From Candidatus Daviesbacteria bacterium GW2011_GWA2_42_7 (GTDB lineage Bacteria > Patescibacteriota > Microgenomatia > Daviesbacterales > UBA10151): DNA of 21,752 nt. Position 1 is the first letter of the stretch, and each line of letters opens with the position of its first letter. Both the position numbers and the translations under genes were made by a program. The notes beneath the pieces are model-generated. The model had not been told where the DNA came from. It saw only the letters and a program-made list of their open reading frames with translations, and made no database searches. Below are positions 1-8,203 of this stretch, in pieces. Location: assembly GCA_000997105.1 (NCBI GenBank), contig LCEJ01000018.1, forward strand, positions 1-21,752, read 5' to 3'.

Positions 1-20
1 TTTCAGTATTTAAAAAGAAT

Positions 21-1421
21 ATGTTTTGGGTTTTGGTTTTCCTGGTGGTATTTATACCGCTTTACCCTAAGTTCCCTTTTGCTAATATTCCCGGCACTTA
101 TGTTGCAATAAGGCTTGAAGACCTGGTTATCGGCATCACAATCCTAATTTGGTTTACCTTAAATGCCGGGAAACTCAAATCTTATTTTAAAAAGACGATA
201 TACCAGGCGATTTTACTCTTTTGGGTTATTGGAGGCCTGTCCCTTTTGTCTGCGATATGGGTTAGCCAATCCGTGCAACCCCATTTAGGCCTTTTGCATT
301 GGGTAAGGAGGATAGAATATATGTCGCTCTTTATTGTGGCGGCAACTTCTATTGAGTCAGTCAAGCAGGTAAAAATACTGATTTGGGCTTTTCTTGCTAC
401 TGTAGTTTTGGTGGTGCTTTACGGATTCGGGCAGATCTGGCTTGATTTTCCGGTAGTCTCCACTACTAATAAAGAGTTTTCAAAAGGGTTGATACTTTAT
501 CTTACAAAGGGGGCAAGGGTTAGCTCGACTTTTGCAGGCCATTATGACTTGGCAATCTTTCTCTCTATGGCTTTGATGGTCATTGCAGGGTTGTTTTTCT
601 ACTATAAAGGATTTGTCCGTAAATTGGGGTTTTTGGCAATGGGAGCCGGGAGTTTTATATTGCTTGGGCTTACGGCTGCCAGGGTATCTTTTGTGGCGAC
701 TTTTATTGGGCTTGCAGCTATATTTTGGCTGAATAAAAAAAGGTGGCTTGTTTTAGGTTTAATGGTTGTTTGCTTGGGAGTCTTGGCAGCTGTTCCCGAT
801 CTTAGACACAGGTTAGTGGCAACGGTTACCGTTAATTTAATGGGGGGTGGTGGGGCAAAGTATAATCCCCCTCCCGGAACGGTTACGGTATATACACCCA
901 TTAAACATGTTCCGGAAAGTTCCAGAGCGCAGTTTTTGAAGAATATTAAAGAATCAACGCCTTCGGCCACCGAAAGCGGAGCTATCGCCTACGATACGGC
1001 TCCAGGTGAGCCGATTAATACCACGGAACTTGGTGTTTACAGGTCATTTGGGATCCGGACGAATGTAGAGTGGCCCAGAGCCATTAACGCCTTTTATAAA
1101 AATCCATTACTTGGTACGGGATACTCGTCCATTACATTGGCTACGGATAATGATATTTTAAGGTCTTTTGGGGAAGTAGGAATTTTGGGAACGTTTGCCT
1201 TGGGGTTGGTATTTTTAATCCTGGTCAAGGAAATGGCAAGTTTTAGAAAAGTAAGTAACGGCTTTGAAAACCTTTTCATCCTTGGCCTTTTGGGATCTAT
1301 CTTTGTATTTTTTGCCACAGCCCTTTTTATTGATGTTTTGGAGGCATCGAAAATTGCGGAGATTTTTTGGCTGATGTTGGGGGTATCATGGGCAACGATG
1401 AAAGGATATAAAAATGATTAA
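21..1421 (+). CDS. O-antigen ligase / Wzy-polymerase-like membrane protein
   Basis: A 466-residue polytopic membrane protein, mostly hydrophobic helices. One long polar loop (about residues 270-350) is rich in Gly and Pro. After it comes a block with NPLLGTGYSS and then EVGILGTF, the layout typical of the O-antigen ligase/polymerase (Wzy_C, PF04932) family. Members either polymerise lipid-linked repeat units or transfer finished glycan to an acceptor on the outer face of the membrane; which applies here cannot be told. The frame stays open to the left edge of the window, and no clear Shine-Dalgarno sequence precedes the ATG at 21, so the true start may lie upstream. It overlaps the next gene by 8 bp and begins a run of glycosyltransferases, which supports a surface-polysaccharide role. 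The family assignment rests on topology and the C-terminal motif. Confidence 0.75.
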   Translation: MFWVLVFLVVFIPLYPKFPFANIPGTYVAIRLEDLVIGITILIWFTLNAGKLKSYFKKTIYQAILLFWVIGGLSLLSAIWVSQSVQPHLGLLHWVRRIEYMSLFIVAATSIESVKQVKILIWAFLATVVLVVLYGFGQIWLDFPVVSTTNKEFSKGLILYLTKGARVSSTFAGHYDLAIFLSMALMVIAGLFFYYKGFVRKLGFLAMGAGSFILLGLTAARVSFVATFIGLAAIFWLNKKRWLVLGLMVVCLGVLAAVPDLRHRLVATVTVNLMGGGGAKYNPPPGTVTVYTPIKHVPESSRAQFLKNIKESTPSATESGAIAYDTAPGEPINTTELGVYRSFGIRTNVEWPRAINAFYKNPLLGTGYSSITLATDNDILRSFGEVGILGTFALGLVFLILVKEMASFRKVSNGFENLFILGLLGSIFVFFATALFIDVLEASKIAEIFWLMLGVSWATMKGYKND

Positions 1422-2904
1422 AGTTTTCAAAAACCCTCTTTTGTGGCTTGCTTTAATTGTTATACTGGGATTTTTAGTTAGGTTGTATAAAATTGACAAT
1501 CCGATAGCCGATTGGCATTCATGGAGACAGGCGGATACCGCGGCGGTTGCAAGAAGTTTTTACCAGGAAGAATTTAATCCGTTTATCCCCCGCTATGATG
1601 ATATGTCGGCGGTGTCGGATAACCCGACCCAAAATCCCCACCGGTACCGTTTTGTTGAGTTCCCGATTTATAACTCCTTAGTATATTTTTCCTACCTTTT
1701 AAACGGAGGGGTTGATGAAAGGTTAGCCCGATTAATTTCCATTATTTTCTCCTTAGGGTCTACTGTATTTATTTATTTTATAGTCAAAAGACACTGGAAT
1801 ACTTTCACAGCCCTGTTATCATCTTTAATTTTTGCCGTTTTACCGTTTAACATCTTTTTTTCAAGGGTAATACTACCTGAGCCTACTTTGGTCTTTTTCA
1901 GCTTGGGAATGTTTTACTTTGTAGACCGCTGGATAAGCGAAAATACCCAAAGGCTTTTTCTGCTTGGTATTTTTTTCACAATTTGCGCCTTCCTTATTAA
2001 GCCTACAGCAGGTTTTTACCTTTTACCCATCATCTACTCTTACCGTGTCAAAGAGGGGAGATGGTGGCCAATCCCCAAGCGTTATATTTATTTTCTGATA
2101 GTTTCCTTAACACCTTTTTTCTTATGGCGGGTTTGGATGAGTTTTTTCCCCGAAGGGATCCCGGCAGGAGGATGGCTTTTTAACGGGGACGGGATAAGGT
2201 TTAGGCCTGCTTTTTGGAAATGGATTATAGGCGACCGGTTTGGGAGGGAAATACTTACTGTTACAGGCTCGGTACTTTTCTTTATAGGACTTTTGGCCAA
2301 ACCGTTAGCTTCCGAAGGCAAGATCCTGCATCTACTGGCCCTTTCATCCTTAGGGTTTTTAATAGTTTTTGCCACAGGCAATGTACGGCATGATTATTAC
2401 CAAACCTTGATTGTCCCGGCCCTGGCGATATTTACAGCCCGGGGGTTTGTCCTGCTTGTTTCCGGGTTGAAGTGTTTTGTACCCCGGATATTTACAATCC
2501 CGTTTGCTTTCTTATTTTTATCTTTGACTTTTTATTTTGGTTGGAATGAAGTTAAAGGTTTATATCAGGTTAATAATTGGGCGATAGTAGAGGAGGGAAG
2601 AAAAGCGGATAAGATTTTGCCAAAAACGGCTGTGGTTTTGGCGCCATATGATGGTGATACAGCTTTCTTGTATCAGATTAATAGGCCGGGCTGGCCGAAT
2701 AAACAGCGCACGATTGAGGATCTTAAAAACTTTTACGGTTTAACCCATTATGTTTCCATAAATTATGACTCTTTAACAAAAGAGCTTATGGAGCAATATA
2801 CTGTTTTGGAAGCAACCCCCAAACTTGTGGTGGTAGATTTAACCCACGAGAACCTAAATTATATTGATAATATTAAACCTCTGTTGCCTAAGAAGACCAA
2901 ATGA
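1414..2904 (+). CDS. GT39-family (PMT/ArnT-like) membrane glycosyltransferase
   Basis: A 496-residue integral membrane protein. After the first transmembrane helix (about residues 9-22) comes an external loop with DWHSWRQADTAAVAR (about 33-47). This is the hallmark first loop of the GT39/PMT_2 family, with the catalytic-type Asp at the start. About ten further hydrophobic helices follow, then a soluble C-terminal tail (about 395-496). Such enzymes take a sugar from a polyprenyl-phosphate carrier and add it to a lipid or protein acceptor outside the membrane. The acceptor is unknown here. The start overlaps the previous gene by 8 bp, and the stop overlaps the next start in ATGA, so translation is probably coupled along the operon. 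Confidence 0.82.
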   Translation: MIKVFKNPLLWLALIVILGFLVRLYKIDNPIADWHSWRQADTAAVARSFYQEEFNPFIPRYDDMSAVSDNPTQNPHRYRFVEFPIYNSLVYFSYLLNGGVDERLARLISIIFSLGSTVFIYFIVKRHWNTFTALLSSLIFAVLPFNIFFSRVILPEPTLVFFSLGMFYFVDRWISENTQRLFLLGIFFTICAFLIKPTAGFYLLPIIYSYRVKEGRWWPIPKRYIYFLIVSLTPFFLWRVWMSFFPEGIPAGGWLFNGDGIRFRPAFWKWIIGDRFGREILTVTGSVLFFIGLLAKPLASEGKILHLLALSSLGFLIVFATGNVRHDYYQTLIVPALAIFTARGFVLLVSGLKCFVPRIFTIPFAFLFLSLTFYFGWNEVKGLYQVNNWAIVEEGRKADKILPKTAVVLAPYDGDTAFLYQINRPGWPNKQRTIEDLKNFYGLTHYVSINYDSLTKELMEQYTVLEATPKLVVVDLTHENLNYIDNIKPLLPKKTK

Positions 2905-4097
2905 AGATTTTAATGCTTACCCCTTATTTGCCGTATCCGCCGTCATCAGGAGGGCAGATAAGGTCTTATAATTTAATCAAGCAATTATCAAAAAAGCATG
3001 AGATTACACTCTATTCCTTAATCAAACATAATAGCGAAAGACAGTATGTCCCCGAACTAGAAAAATACTGTCGGAAGGTTAAGGTATTCAGTAGGCCTCA
3101 AAAACCATGGACCCTGGCTAATATTTTTAAGACAGGTACCAGCCTGCAGCCGTTTTTAGTTATTAGGAATTTTTCGGAGGATGAAAAGCAGGACGTGGCA
3201 AAGGTGTTGGCAGAGGAGACCTTTGATATTATCCATGCCGAAACTTTTTATGTTAGCCCACATATCCCTAAAACCGATGTACCGATTGTTTTGGTGGACC
3301 AGACTATTGAATACCAGGTATACCAGCATTTTGTGGAGAATTTCCGGTTGAAATTTTTAAAGCCGGTCTTGGGGATAGATGTTTTAAAGATAAAGTTTTG
3401 GGAGACATATTATTGGAAGAAGGCTGCCAAGGTTGTCGCTGTTTCAGATGCTGACGCTAAGAAAATGAAGGAGCTGGTGCCGGGGTTGGACGTATCGGTA
3501 GTTCCTAACGGAGTAGGTGAGGACTTGATGGAGGCTACTCCGCTGCATTTTTCTAAAAAAGTCCTTTTTATGGGAAATTACGCCTGGCTGCAAAATATTG
3601 AGGCAGCAAAAATATTGGCTAATGAGGTTTTTCCGAAGATTTTAGCCAAAGAATCGGAAGCAAAGCTCGTAATTGCCGGCCAGCATACCGAAAGGATCGG
3701 AGAGATTGGCTCTCTGAATATCGAGCTTCGGGATTTAGCCATTGAGGATGTTAACGGGGTAAAGAGGGCTTACCAGGAGAGTGGTGTTTTAGTAGCTCCC
3801 CTTTATGGCCCCGGGGGTACACGCTTAAAGATTTTAGGGGCGATGGCAGCCAAACTCCCGGTTGTAACTACCCATATTGGGATTGAAGGGATTGACGCTA
3901 AAAACGGAGAGACGGTCCTTTTTGGGAAAACTTCCGGGGAGCTTGCCGATATGACGGTAAAACTGCTTCGGGATAAAAAACTTTACGAAAAGATTGCCGG
4001 AAACGCCAGAAAGCTGGTGGAGGAAAGATACTCTTATCCGGCGATTGCTTGTAAATTGGATGCAATTTATCAGGAGGCATGTAGTGGGAAAAACTAA
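2901..4097 (+). CDS. GT4-family glycosyltransferase, variant donor-site motif
   Basis: A 398-residue soluble GT-B enzyme. The N-terminal domain opens with MKILMLTPYLPYPPSSGG, the acceptor-side Gly-rich start of the family. The C-terminal domain has MGNYAWLQN (about 224-232) and a GPGGTRLKILGAMAAKLPVV block (from about 303). Relatives with this block normally read KILEAMA; here residue 313 is Gly (codon ggg), so the second Glu of the EX7E donor-binding motif is absent. The enzyme would transfer a nucleotide-activated sugar to a growing lipid-linked glycan at the cytoplasmic face. It starts within the stop of the preceding gene (ATGA) and its end overlaps the next gene by 14 bp. The fold is confident; sugar specificity is unknown. 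Confidence 0.82.
   Translation: MKILMLTPYLPYPPSSGGQIRSYNLIKQLSKKHEITLYSLIKHNSERQYVPELEKYCRKVKVFSRPQKPWTLANIFKTGTSLQPFLVIRNFSEDEKQDVAKVLAEETFDIIHAETFYVSPHIPKTDVPIVLVDQTIEYQVYQHFVENFRLKFLKPVLGIDVLKIKFWETYYWKKAAKVVAVSDADAKKMKELVPGLDVSVVPNGVGEDLMEATPLHFSKKVLFMGNYAWLQNIEAAKILANEVFPKILAKESEAKLVIAGQHTERIGEIGSLNIELRDLAIEDVNGVKRAYQESGVLVAPLYGPGGTRLKILGAMAAKLPVVTTHIGIEGIDAKNGETVLFGKTSGELADMTVKLLRDKKLYEKIAGNARKLVEERYSYPAIACKLDAIYQEACSGKN
4072..4077 (+). promoter_or_regulatory. Strong Shine-Dalgarno (AGGAGG) that sets a GTG start
   Basis: AGGAGG lies six bases before the GTG at 4084, inside the end of the preceding gene. It is the best ribosome-binding site in the glycan operon. It argues that the GT2 gene starts at this GTG rather than at an in-frame ATG 90 bases upstream. 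Confidence 0.75.
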
Positions 4098-4962
4098 ATT
4101 ATCTATAGTGTTGGTAAATTATAATGCCGGGGATTTTTTGGTGGAATGTTTACGCTTTGTGTATGTGGTAGAAGATGAGCTGGACCTGGATGTTTGGGTG
4201 GTGGATAACGCCTCGGAGGACGACAGTATTAAGCTGGCAAAACAAGAGTTTCCTCAAGTACATTACATTGAAAATAAAGACAACCGCGGATTTGGGGCTG
4301 CCAACAACCAGGCTTTAAAGCAGATCAAAAACGAGTATATTTTAATCCTAAACCCTGATACCGAGGTTGAAAAAAATACGCTTTCTTTCATGGTTGATTT
4401 TATGGAAAAGTATCTGGATGTGGGGGCAGCAACATGCAGGGCATTAAAAAGTGACGGGGAATTGGACTGGGCATACCATAGGGGTTTCCCGACCCCCTGG
4501 GCCAGCTTTTTATATTATTTCTTAAAAGATGACCGGCTGTACCATCTTAAAGATCGGGATATGAGTAAAGCGCATGAGGTAGATGCCATCTCGGGGTCGT
4601 TTTTTCTAACCAGAAAATCGGTGTTGGATAAAGTTGGGCTGTTTGATGAGGATTACTGGATGTATGCAGAAGACCTGGATCTAAGTTTCCGTATTAAGAG
4701 GGCGGGGTTAAAGGTTATGTATGTGCCTGATGTGCAGGTTGTACACTTAAAAGGGGTAAGCTCCGGTTTGAAGGAACATAGCCAGGATATCTCTACCGCT
4801 ACAAAAGCCTCTAAGTTACGGGCCTTCGACGCTTTTTACGAGACGATGAATATTTTTTACCGTAAAAATTTAGCAAGCAGCTATCCTTTTTTTATTAACT
4901 GGGCAGTTTATTTGGCGATTAACTTAAAGTGGGCAATGGCCAAAAGGAAGATGAGTGTCTGA
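4084..4962 (+). CDS. GT2-family glycosyltransferase (rhamnosyltransferase-like)
   Basis: 292 residues when started at the GTG at 4084. That start follows a perfect AGGAGG and puts the classic GT-A opening (LSIVLVNYNAG) at residue 6. Other visible motifs are VDNASEDDS (about 40-48), the metal/nucleotide-binding LILNPDTE (about 88-95), SGSFFLTRKSV and the catalytic-region YAEDLDLSFR (about 194-203). This layout is that of GT2 enzymes adding rhamnose or other sugars to surface polysaccharides from a nucleotide-sugar donor. The C-terminus ends in a hydrophobic/basic stretch (about 265-290) that may sit on the membrane. It overlaps the upstream gene by 14 bp and meets the next gene at a TGATG junction. 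Family confident, donor unknown. Confidence 0.88.
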   Translation: MGKTKLSIVLVNYNAGDFLVECLRFVYVVEDELDLDVWVVDNASEDDSIKLAKQEFPQVHYIENKDNRGFGAANNQALKQIKNEYILILNPDTEVEKNTLSFMVDFMEKYLDVGAATCRALKSDGELDWAYHRGFPTPWASFLYYFLKDDRLYHLKDRDMSKAHEVDAISGSFFLTRKSVLDKVGLFDEDYWMYAEDLDLSFRIKRAGLKVMYVPDVQVVHLKGVSSGLKEHSQDISTATKASKLRAFDAFYETMNIFYRKNLASSYPFFINWAVYLAINLKWAMAKRKMSV

Positions 4963-6080
4963 TGCGTATTGTTATTGATGCAAGGTTATGGTCAGAGTCC
5001 GGGATTGGCAGGTATATCCGTAATTTAGTCGGGCAGCTACAGGAACTGGACAAAGAGAATGAGTATTTTATCCTCCACTTAAAAAAAGAGTTTGACGGGA
5101 TAACTTACAAAGATAACTTTAAGGGAATTCTTGCTAACTTCAGGTGGTATGGGTTTGCAGAGCAGTTATCCTTGCCCAAATTACTAAAATCATTAACCCC
5201 TGACTTGGTACATTTTCCCCATTTTAATGTCCCGATTTTTTATAGAGGGAAATATGTTGTAACTATCCATGATTTAATCCACCAGCATTTCCAGATGAGA
5301 CGGGCAACAACCCGTGACCCTTTAACTTACAAGATTAAAAAGCTGGGATATAAAAAAGTTTTTTCTTCGGCTGTTTGTCATGCGGAAAAAATCTTAACAC
5401 CGTCGGAGTTTGTTAAAAAACAGCTGCTTAAGGAATGGTGTGCTAACAGCCATAGGGTTATAGTGACTCCTGAAGGAGTAGAGGAAGGGTTTATCAGGCT
5501 TATAAATGAGTGTAAGGACAAAGATTTTAAGAGGTTAGCTGAAAAATTCGGGATTAAAAAACCCTACTTATTTTATGTCGGCAATGCCCACCCCCACAAA
5601 AATATCCTGGCCCTGATTAAAGCCTTTGAGGTGGTTAAAAACATGTATCCGGATTATGTTTTGGTGGTTTCCGGCCCCAGTCATCATTTCTGGGAACAGA
5701 TCAAGAAAAACTCAAACCCCCGAGGTTTGATATTTACAGGGTTTGTGACGGAAAAAGAACTGGCAGCGCTATATAAAAATGCACTTGCGTTTGTGATGCC
5801 CTCATTTGAGGAAGGGTTTGGCATTCCCATTTTAGAAGCAATGGCGGCAGGGTGCCCGGTGGTATCATCAAACGCTGCATCTTTGCCTGAGGTAGGCGGG
5901 GATGCCTGTCTTTACTTTGACCCGAAAAAAGAAACGGATATGGTAGAAAAGTTAGTGCAGATTGTGGGGGATGAAAAGTTAAGGAAAGAATTAGTTGCCA
6001 AGGGGAATAAAAGGTGGCAGGAATTTAGCTGGGAAAGAATGGCAGAACAAACTCTGGAAGTTTACAAAAACGCTGCATAA
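4962..6080 (+). CDS. GT4-family glycosyltransferase
   Basis: 372 residues, started at the ATG that shares its A with the previous stop (TGATG). An in-frame GTG 33 bases upstream lies inside the previous gene and adds nothing conserved. The opening MRIVIDARLWSESGIGRYIR is typical of mannosyltransferase-type GT4 enzymes. The C-terminal GT-B domain shows YVGNAHPHKN (about 205-214), IFTGFVTEKELAALY and PSFEEGFGIPILEAMAAGCP, with an intact EX7E motif (E284 and E292). It probably adds a hexose from a nucleotide donor to the lipid-linked glycan on the cytoplasmic side. Only two bases separate its stop codon from the next ATG. Confidence 0.88.
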   Translation: MRIVIDARLWSESGIGRYIRNLVGQLQELDKENEYFILHLKKEFDGITYKDNFKGILANFRWYGFAEQLSLPKLLKSLTPDLVHFPHFNVPIFYRGKYVVTIHDLIHQHFQMRRATTRDPLTYKIKKLGYKKVFSSAVCHAEKILTPSEFVKKQLLKEWCANSHRVIVTPEGVEEGFIRLINECKDKDFKRLAEKFGIKKPYLFYVGNAHPHKNILALIKAFEVVKNMYPDYVLVVSGPSHHFWEQIKKNSNPRGLIFTGFVTEKELAALYKNALAFVMPSFEEGFGIPILEAMAAGCPVVSSNAASLPEVGGDACLYFDPKKETDMVEKLVQIVGDEKLRKELVAKGNKRWQEFSWERMAEQTLEVYKNAA

Positions 6081-6081
6081 T

Positions 6082-7098
6082 ATGGATGATAAAGAACTGA
6101 ATGAACAAAACAAAGAGAAGCTGGATCCATTAGAACATATCAGGTTCAGAACCAATTATGATGTTTGCCTATTTAACTTTGTCGATAAGTTAACCCTTTG
6201 GTCGCCGTTTGTTTCTCCGGAAGTAAGGAAACATTTTACTGACAACTATGGTTTAACTGACGAAGATTTAAAAACGGTTGAGCAGTACCAAAAAGCCCGG
6301 CGTAGCTTGAGCTGGGAAGAGACTGCCGAGTTGTTAAATTGGGCTTATGAGGGGTTTGCAGAAAACGACCGTTATCAGCAATTGCTACCGGCAATTAAGT
6401 ATTTTGAAGGGCGAAAGAATGCTGAAGGTAAAACTTTGGGGGAGGAGGTTGAAAGCGCTATGTCTGTGGTCAAGCAAAGAGAATCCGAAGTTCGCATAGA
6501 GCTGGCAAAGCACAATGCCTTGCCAGTGCTAGCCCAGGCAGAGCCTTTATTTAATAGAGTTGGGGCTCATGACCGGGAAGTAACATGTTACCTCTTTTTC
6601 GCGCCTACTTATAGTGTGCAGGGCGGAGCGAATGGAGATGCCATAACTGTCGAGGTTCCTTTGGGGGACAAAGATCCGGTAAAAAGGATAGTACGTACTA
6701 TTGTTCACGAAGATGCTCATTGGGTTTTAAGACCTGGAAATTTCTTGAAGGGTAAAATGGGAGATGAACCGGGCCGCTTCTATCAGCAGCTTATTAAAGA
6801 TTTGTATGACGATAAACTTGGGGACTTTTTTGAAGAGGCTATTGTTTATGCTGTAGCCAATGGGGTTATATTTAAAGAAAATTTGCAAGAAAGAATTGAT
6901 TATATTGAGGGGGTCAAGGCTAGGGGTGAATATGTGCATGGGATAAGGTATGTAAATCTTTGGAGAGCGGCGCTAAAAATGCAGCCGGTAATGGAAGACT
7001 ATTTTTCCGGGAGAACGAATGTTGAAGAAACCCGGCAGAGGATATTCCAAACCTCAAAAGATTTTATTGATAGGTATTTGAGTCAAGAAAAGAGCTAG
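6082..7098 (+). CDS. Unrecognised protein with HExxH putative zinc-metallopeptidase motif
   Basis: 338 residues with no signal peptide or membrane segment. I do not recognise the family. Visible is IVHEDAHWVLRPG, an HExxH motif at H209-E210-D211-A212-H213. A helix with FFEEAIVYAVANG follows, whose Glu pair (251/252) lies 38-39 residues downstream. That is the arrangement of gluzincin-type metallopeptidases (HExxH plus a distal Glu ligand). The N-terminal half is charged and helical. The start is the ATG one base after the upstream stop codon (TAA-T-ATG). It has no clear Shine-Dalgarno, so translation is probably coupled. It is the last gene of the glycan operon. A peptidase role is inferred from the motif alone; it may instead be an inactive member of a zincin-like fold. 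Confidence 0.6.
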   Translation: MDDKELNEQNKEKLDPLEHIRFRTNYDVCLFNFVDKLTLWSPFVSPEVRKHFTDNYGLTDEDLKTVEQYQKARRSLSWEETAELLNWAYEGFAENDRYQQLLPAIKYFEGRKNAEGKTLGEEVESAMSVVKQRESEVRIELAKHNALPVLAQAEPLFNRVGAHDREVTCYLFFAPTYSVQGGANGDAITVEVPLGDKDPVKRIVRTIVHEDAHWVLRPGNFLKGKMGDEPGRFYQQLIKDLYDDKLGDFFEEAIVYAVANGVIFKENLQERIDYIEGVKARGEYVHGIRYVNLWRAALKMQPVMEDYFSGRTNVEETRQRIFQTSKDFIDRYLSQEKS

Positions 7099-7103
7099 GC
7101 AGA

Positions 7104-7200
7104 GATTGCTTCGCCCTGAGGTTGCTCGAGGGGCTCGCAATGACAAAAGATTTTGGACAAGTCCCGATGGAATCGAGGACACTCGACAAAGTTGGTGCCA
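7104..7200 (+). repeat. Degenerate interspersed palindromic repeat between convergent genes
   Basis: Fills most of the 122-nt gap between the peptidase-like gene and the end of rsmH. Read on the minus strand it contains GTCATTGCGAGC and GAAGCAATCTC, plus GTCATTCTGG. These are the end motifs of short palindromic repeats seen between genes in many unrelated bacterial genomes (recalled, not searched). Inverted pairs are ATTGC (7105-7109) with GCAAT (7137-7141), GTCC (7161-7164) with GGAC (7177-7180), and TCGAG (7173-7177) with CTCGA (7182-7186). No convincing protein is encoded. It may also act as a bidirectional transcription end. Confidence 0.5.
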
Positions 7201-7220
7201 GAATGACAGAGTAGATAATT

Positions 7221-8135
7221 TTATAGTTTTTCTGCAACCCGGAGTTTGCCTGAGCGGCTGCGGGGGTTTGTTTCAACTTCCTCCTCTGTGGGCGTAATAG
7301 GCTTTCGAGTAATTATTTTGATCGAACACTTTTTTTGTTCATCTAAGAAGAAATCCTTGATGATCCTATCTTCCAAAGAGTGGAAACTAATGGCAACAAT
7401 CCTGCCTCCGGGTGTAAGGGCTTCCAGGGCTTGCGGTAAGGCAGTTTTTAGGCTGTTTAGCTCATCATTGACAGCAATGCGTAAAGCTTGAAAAATCCTG
7501 GTCGCAGGGTGTGTCCGGTCAGCGGGGGTGCGGTGTCTAACCGAAAGAATAATTTGTGCCAATTCGTTGGTAGTCTCAATCTTTTTCTTCTGACGTGCTT
7601 CAGCTATTCTTTTGGCAATAGGCCGGGAGAAGTTTTCTTCCCCCAATTTCCAAAACAAATCTGCCAGCTCTTTTTCGTAGAGGCCGTTTACCAGGTCTGC
7701 TGCAGTTATGGAAGAAGAAGTCGGATCCATGCGCATGTCCAACGGAGCATCGGTATTAAAGCTGAATCCCCTTTCTGCTGTTTCAAGCTGGTGAGTGGAG
7801 ACCCCCAGGTCAAAGAGGATGCCTGAAATTGGAGAAGTGAGGGTTGTGTGGGTAATATGGGAGATATGGGAGAAATTGTCCTGGACTAAAATTACATTTT
7901 CAGACTGCGCAAAGAGGCGACTGTCTTTTTCGGTGACTTGTAGCCCAAAGTTTTTGGCAACTTCACGGATAGCATCCGGGTCAAGGTCTATCCCCAGAAC
8001 TTTTCCACCTGCTTCAAGGATTCCCCTGGTATGGCCACCGCCGCCTAAGTTGCAGTCGATGTACCAGTGGCCGGGTTTAATGGCAAGGTAAGAAAGAACC
8101 TCTTTTAACATGACAGGGATATGATAGCTATTCAT
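7221..8135 (-). CDS. rsmH: 16S rRNA (cytosine(1402)-N(4))-methyltransferase RsmH
   Basis: 304 residues, close to the usual 300-315. The opening NSYHIPVMLKEVLSYL is the family signature. It is followed by the SAM-binding region DCNLGGGGHTRGIL (about 28-41), GIDLDPDAI, ILFDLGVSTHQL, RGFSFNTDAPLDMRMD and RIVAISFHSLEDRIIKDFF. The first motif reads Cys-Asn-Leu where most relatives have Ala/Gly-Thr-x-Gly; other motifs are intact. RsmH N4-methylates C1402 in the ribosomal P site, using SAM. The gene normally sits directly after mraZ. Here it is alone on the opposite strand, 8 kb from mraZ, and divergent from a broken GT gene. A TAAAAT box lies six bases before its ATG. Confidence 0.95.
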   Translation of the reverse strand: MNSYHIPVMLKEVLSYLAIKPGHWYIDCNLGGGGHTRGILEAGGKVLGIDLDPDAIREVAKNFGLQVTEKDSRLFAQSENVILVQDNFSHISHITHTTLTSPISGILFDLGVSTHQLETAERGFSFNTDAPLDMRMDPTSSSITAADLVNGLYEKELADLFWKLGEENFSRPIAKRIAEARQKKKIETTNELAQIILSVRHRTPADRTHPATRIFQALRIAVNDELNSLKTALPQALEALTPGGRIVAISFHSLEDRIIKDFFLDEQKKCSIKIITRKPITPTEEEVETNPRSRSGKLRVAEKL

Positions 8136-8141
8136 ATGGGT

Positions 8142-8147
8142 ATTTTA
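8142..8147 (-). promoter_or_regulatory. -10 box of rsmH (leaderless-type)
   Basis: TAAAAT on the minus strand, with six bases between it and the rsmH ATG. A start site the usual 6-7 nt downstream of the box would fall on or next to the A of the ATG. No TTGACA-like -35 is visible; that region is pyrimidine-rich on this strand. Confidence 0.5.
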
Positions 8148-8153
8148 ACAAAG

Positions 8154-8196
8154 AAGGATTAGAGGGAGTAGAAGGAAAAGTAGGATTAGGTATAAT
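8154..8196 (+). promoter_or_regulatory. Promoter module, copy A: paired GGATTAG plus TATAAT
   Basis: Two GGATTAG copies (8156-8162 and 8183-8189) are spaced 27 bp apart in a purine-rich stretch. TATAAT follows at 8191-8196, and the ATG of the GT4 gene comes seven bases later. There is no recognisable -35. The 36 bases from 8154 match those from 18831 (upstream of murE) at 31 positions by eye. TATAAT follows in both, shifted by one base. Confidence 0.7.
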
Positions 8197-8203
8197 AAAG
8201 AAA

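Noticed and set aside
602..970. 122-codon minus-strand ORF inside the O-antigen ligase gene
   Set aside because: Antisense to a coherent membrane protein; low-complexity Pro/Lys/Thr composition typical of shadows.
7106..7297. Small plus-strand ORF in the rsmH 3' region
   Set aside because: It runs through repeat DNA and then antisense to the rsmH C-terminus; no protein-like features.
7488..8091. Plus-strand ORFs opposite rsmH
   Set aside because: They are antisense shadows of a clearly conserved methyltransferase.
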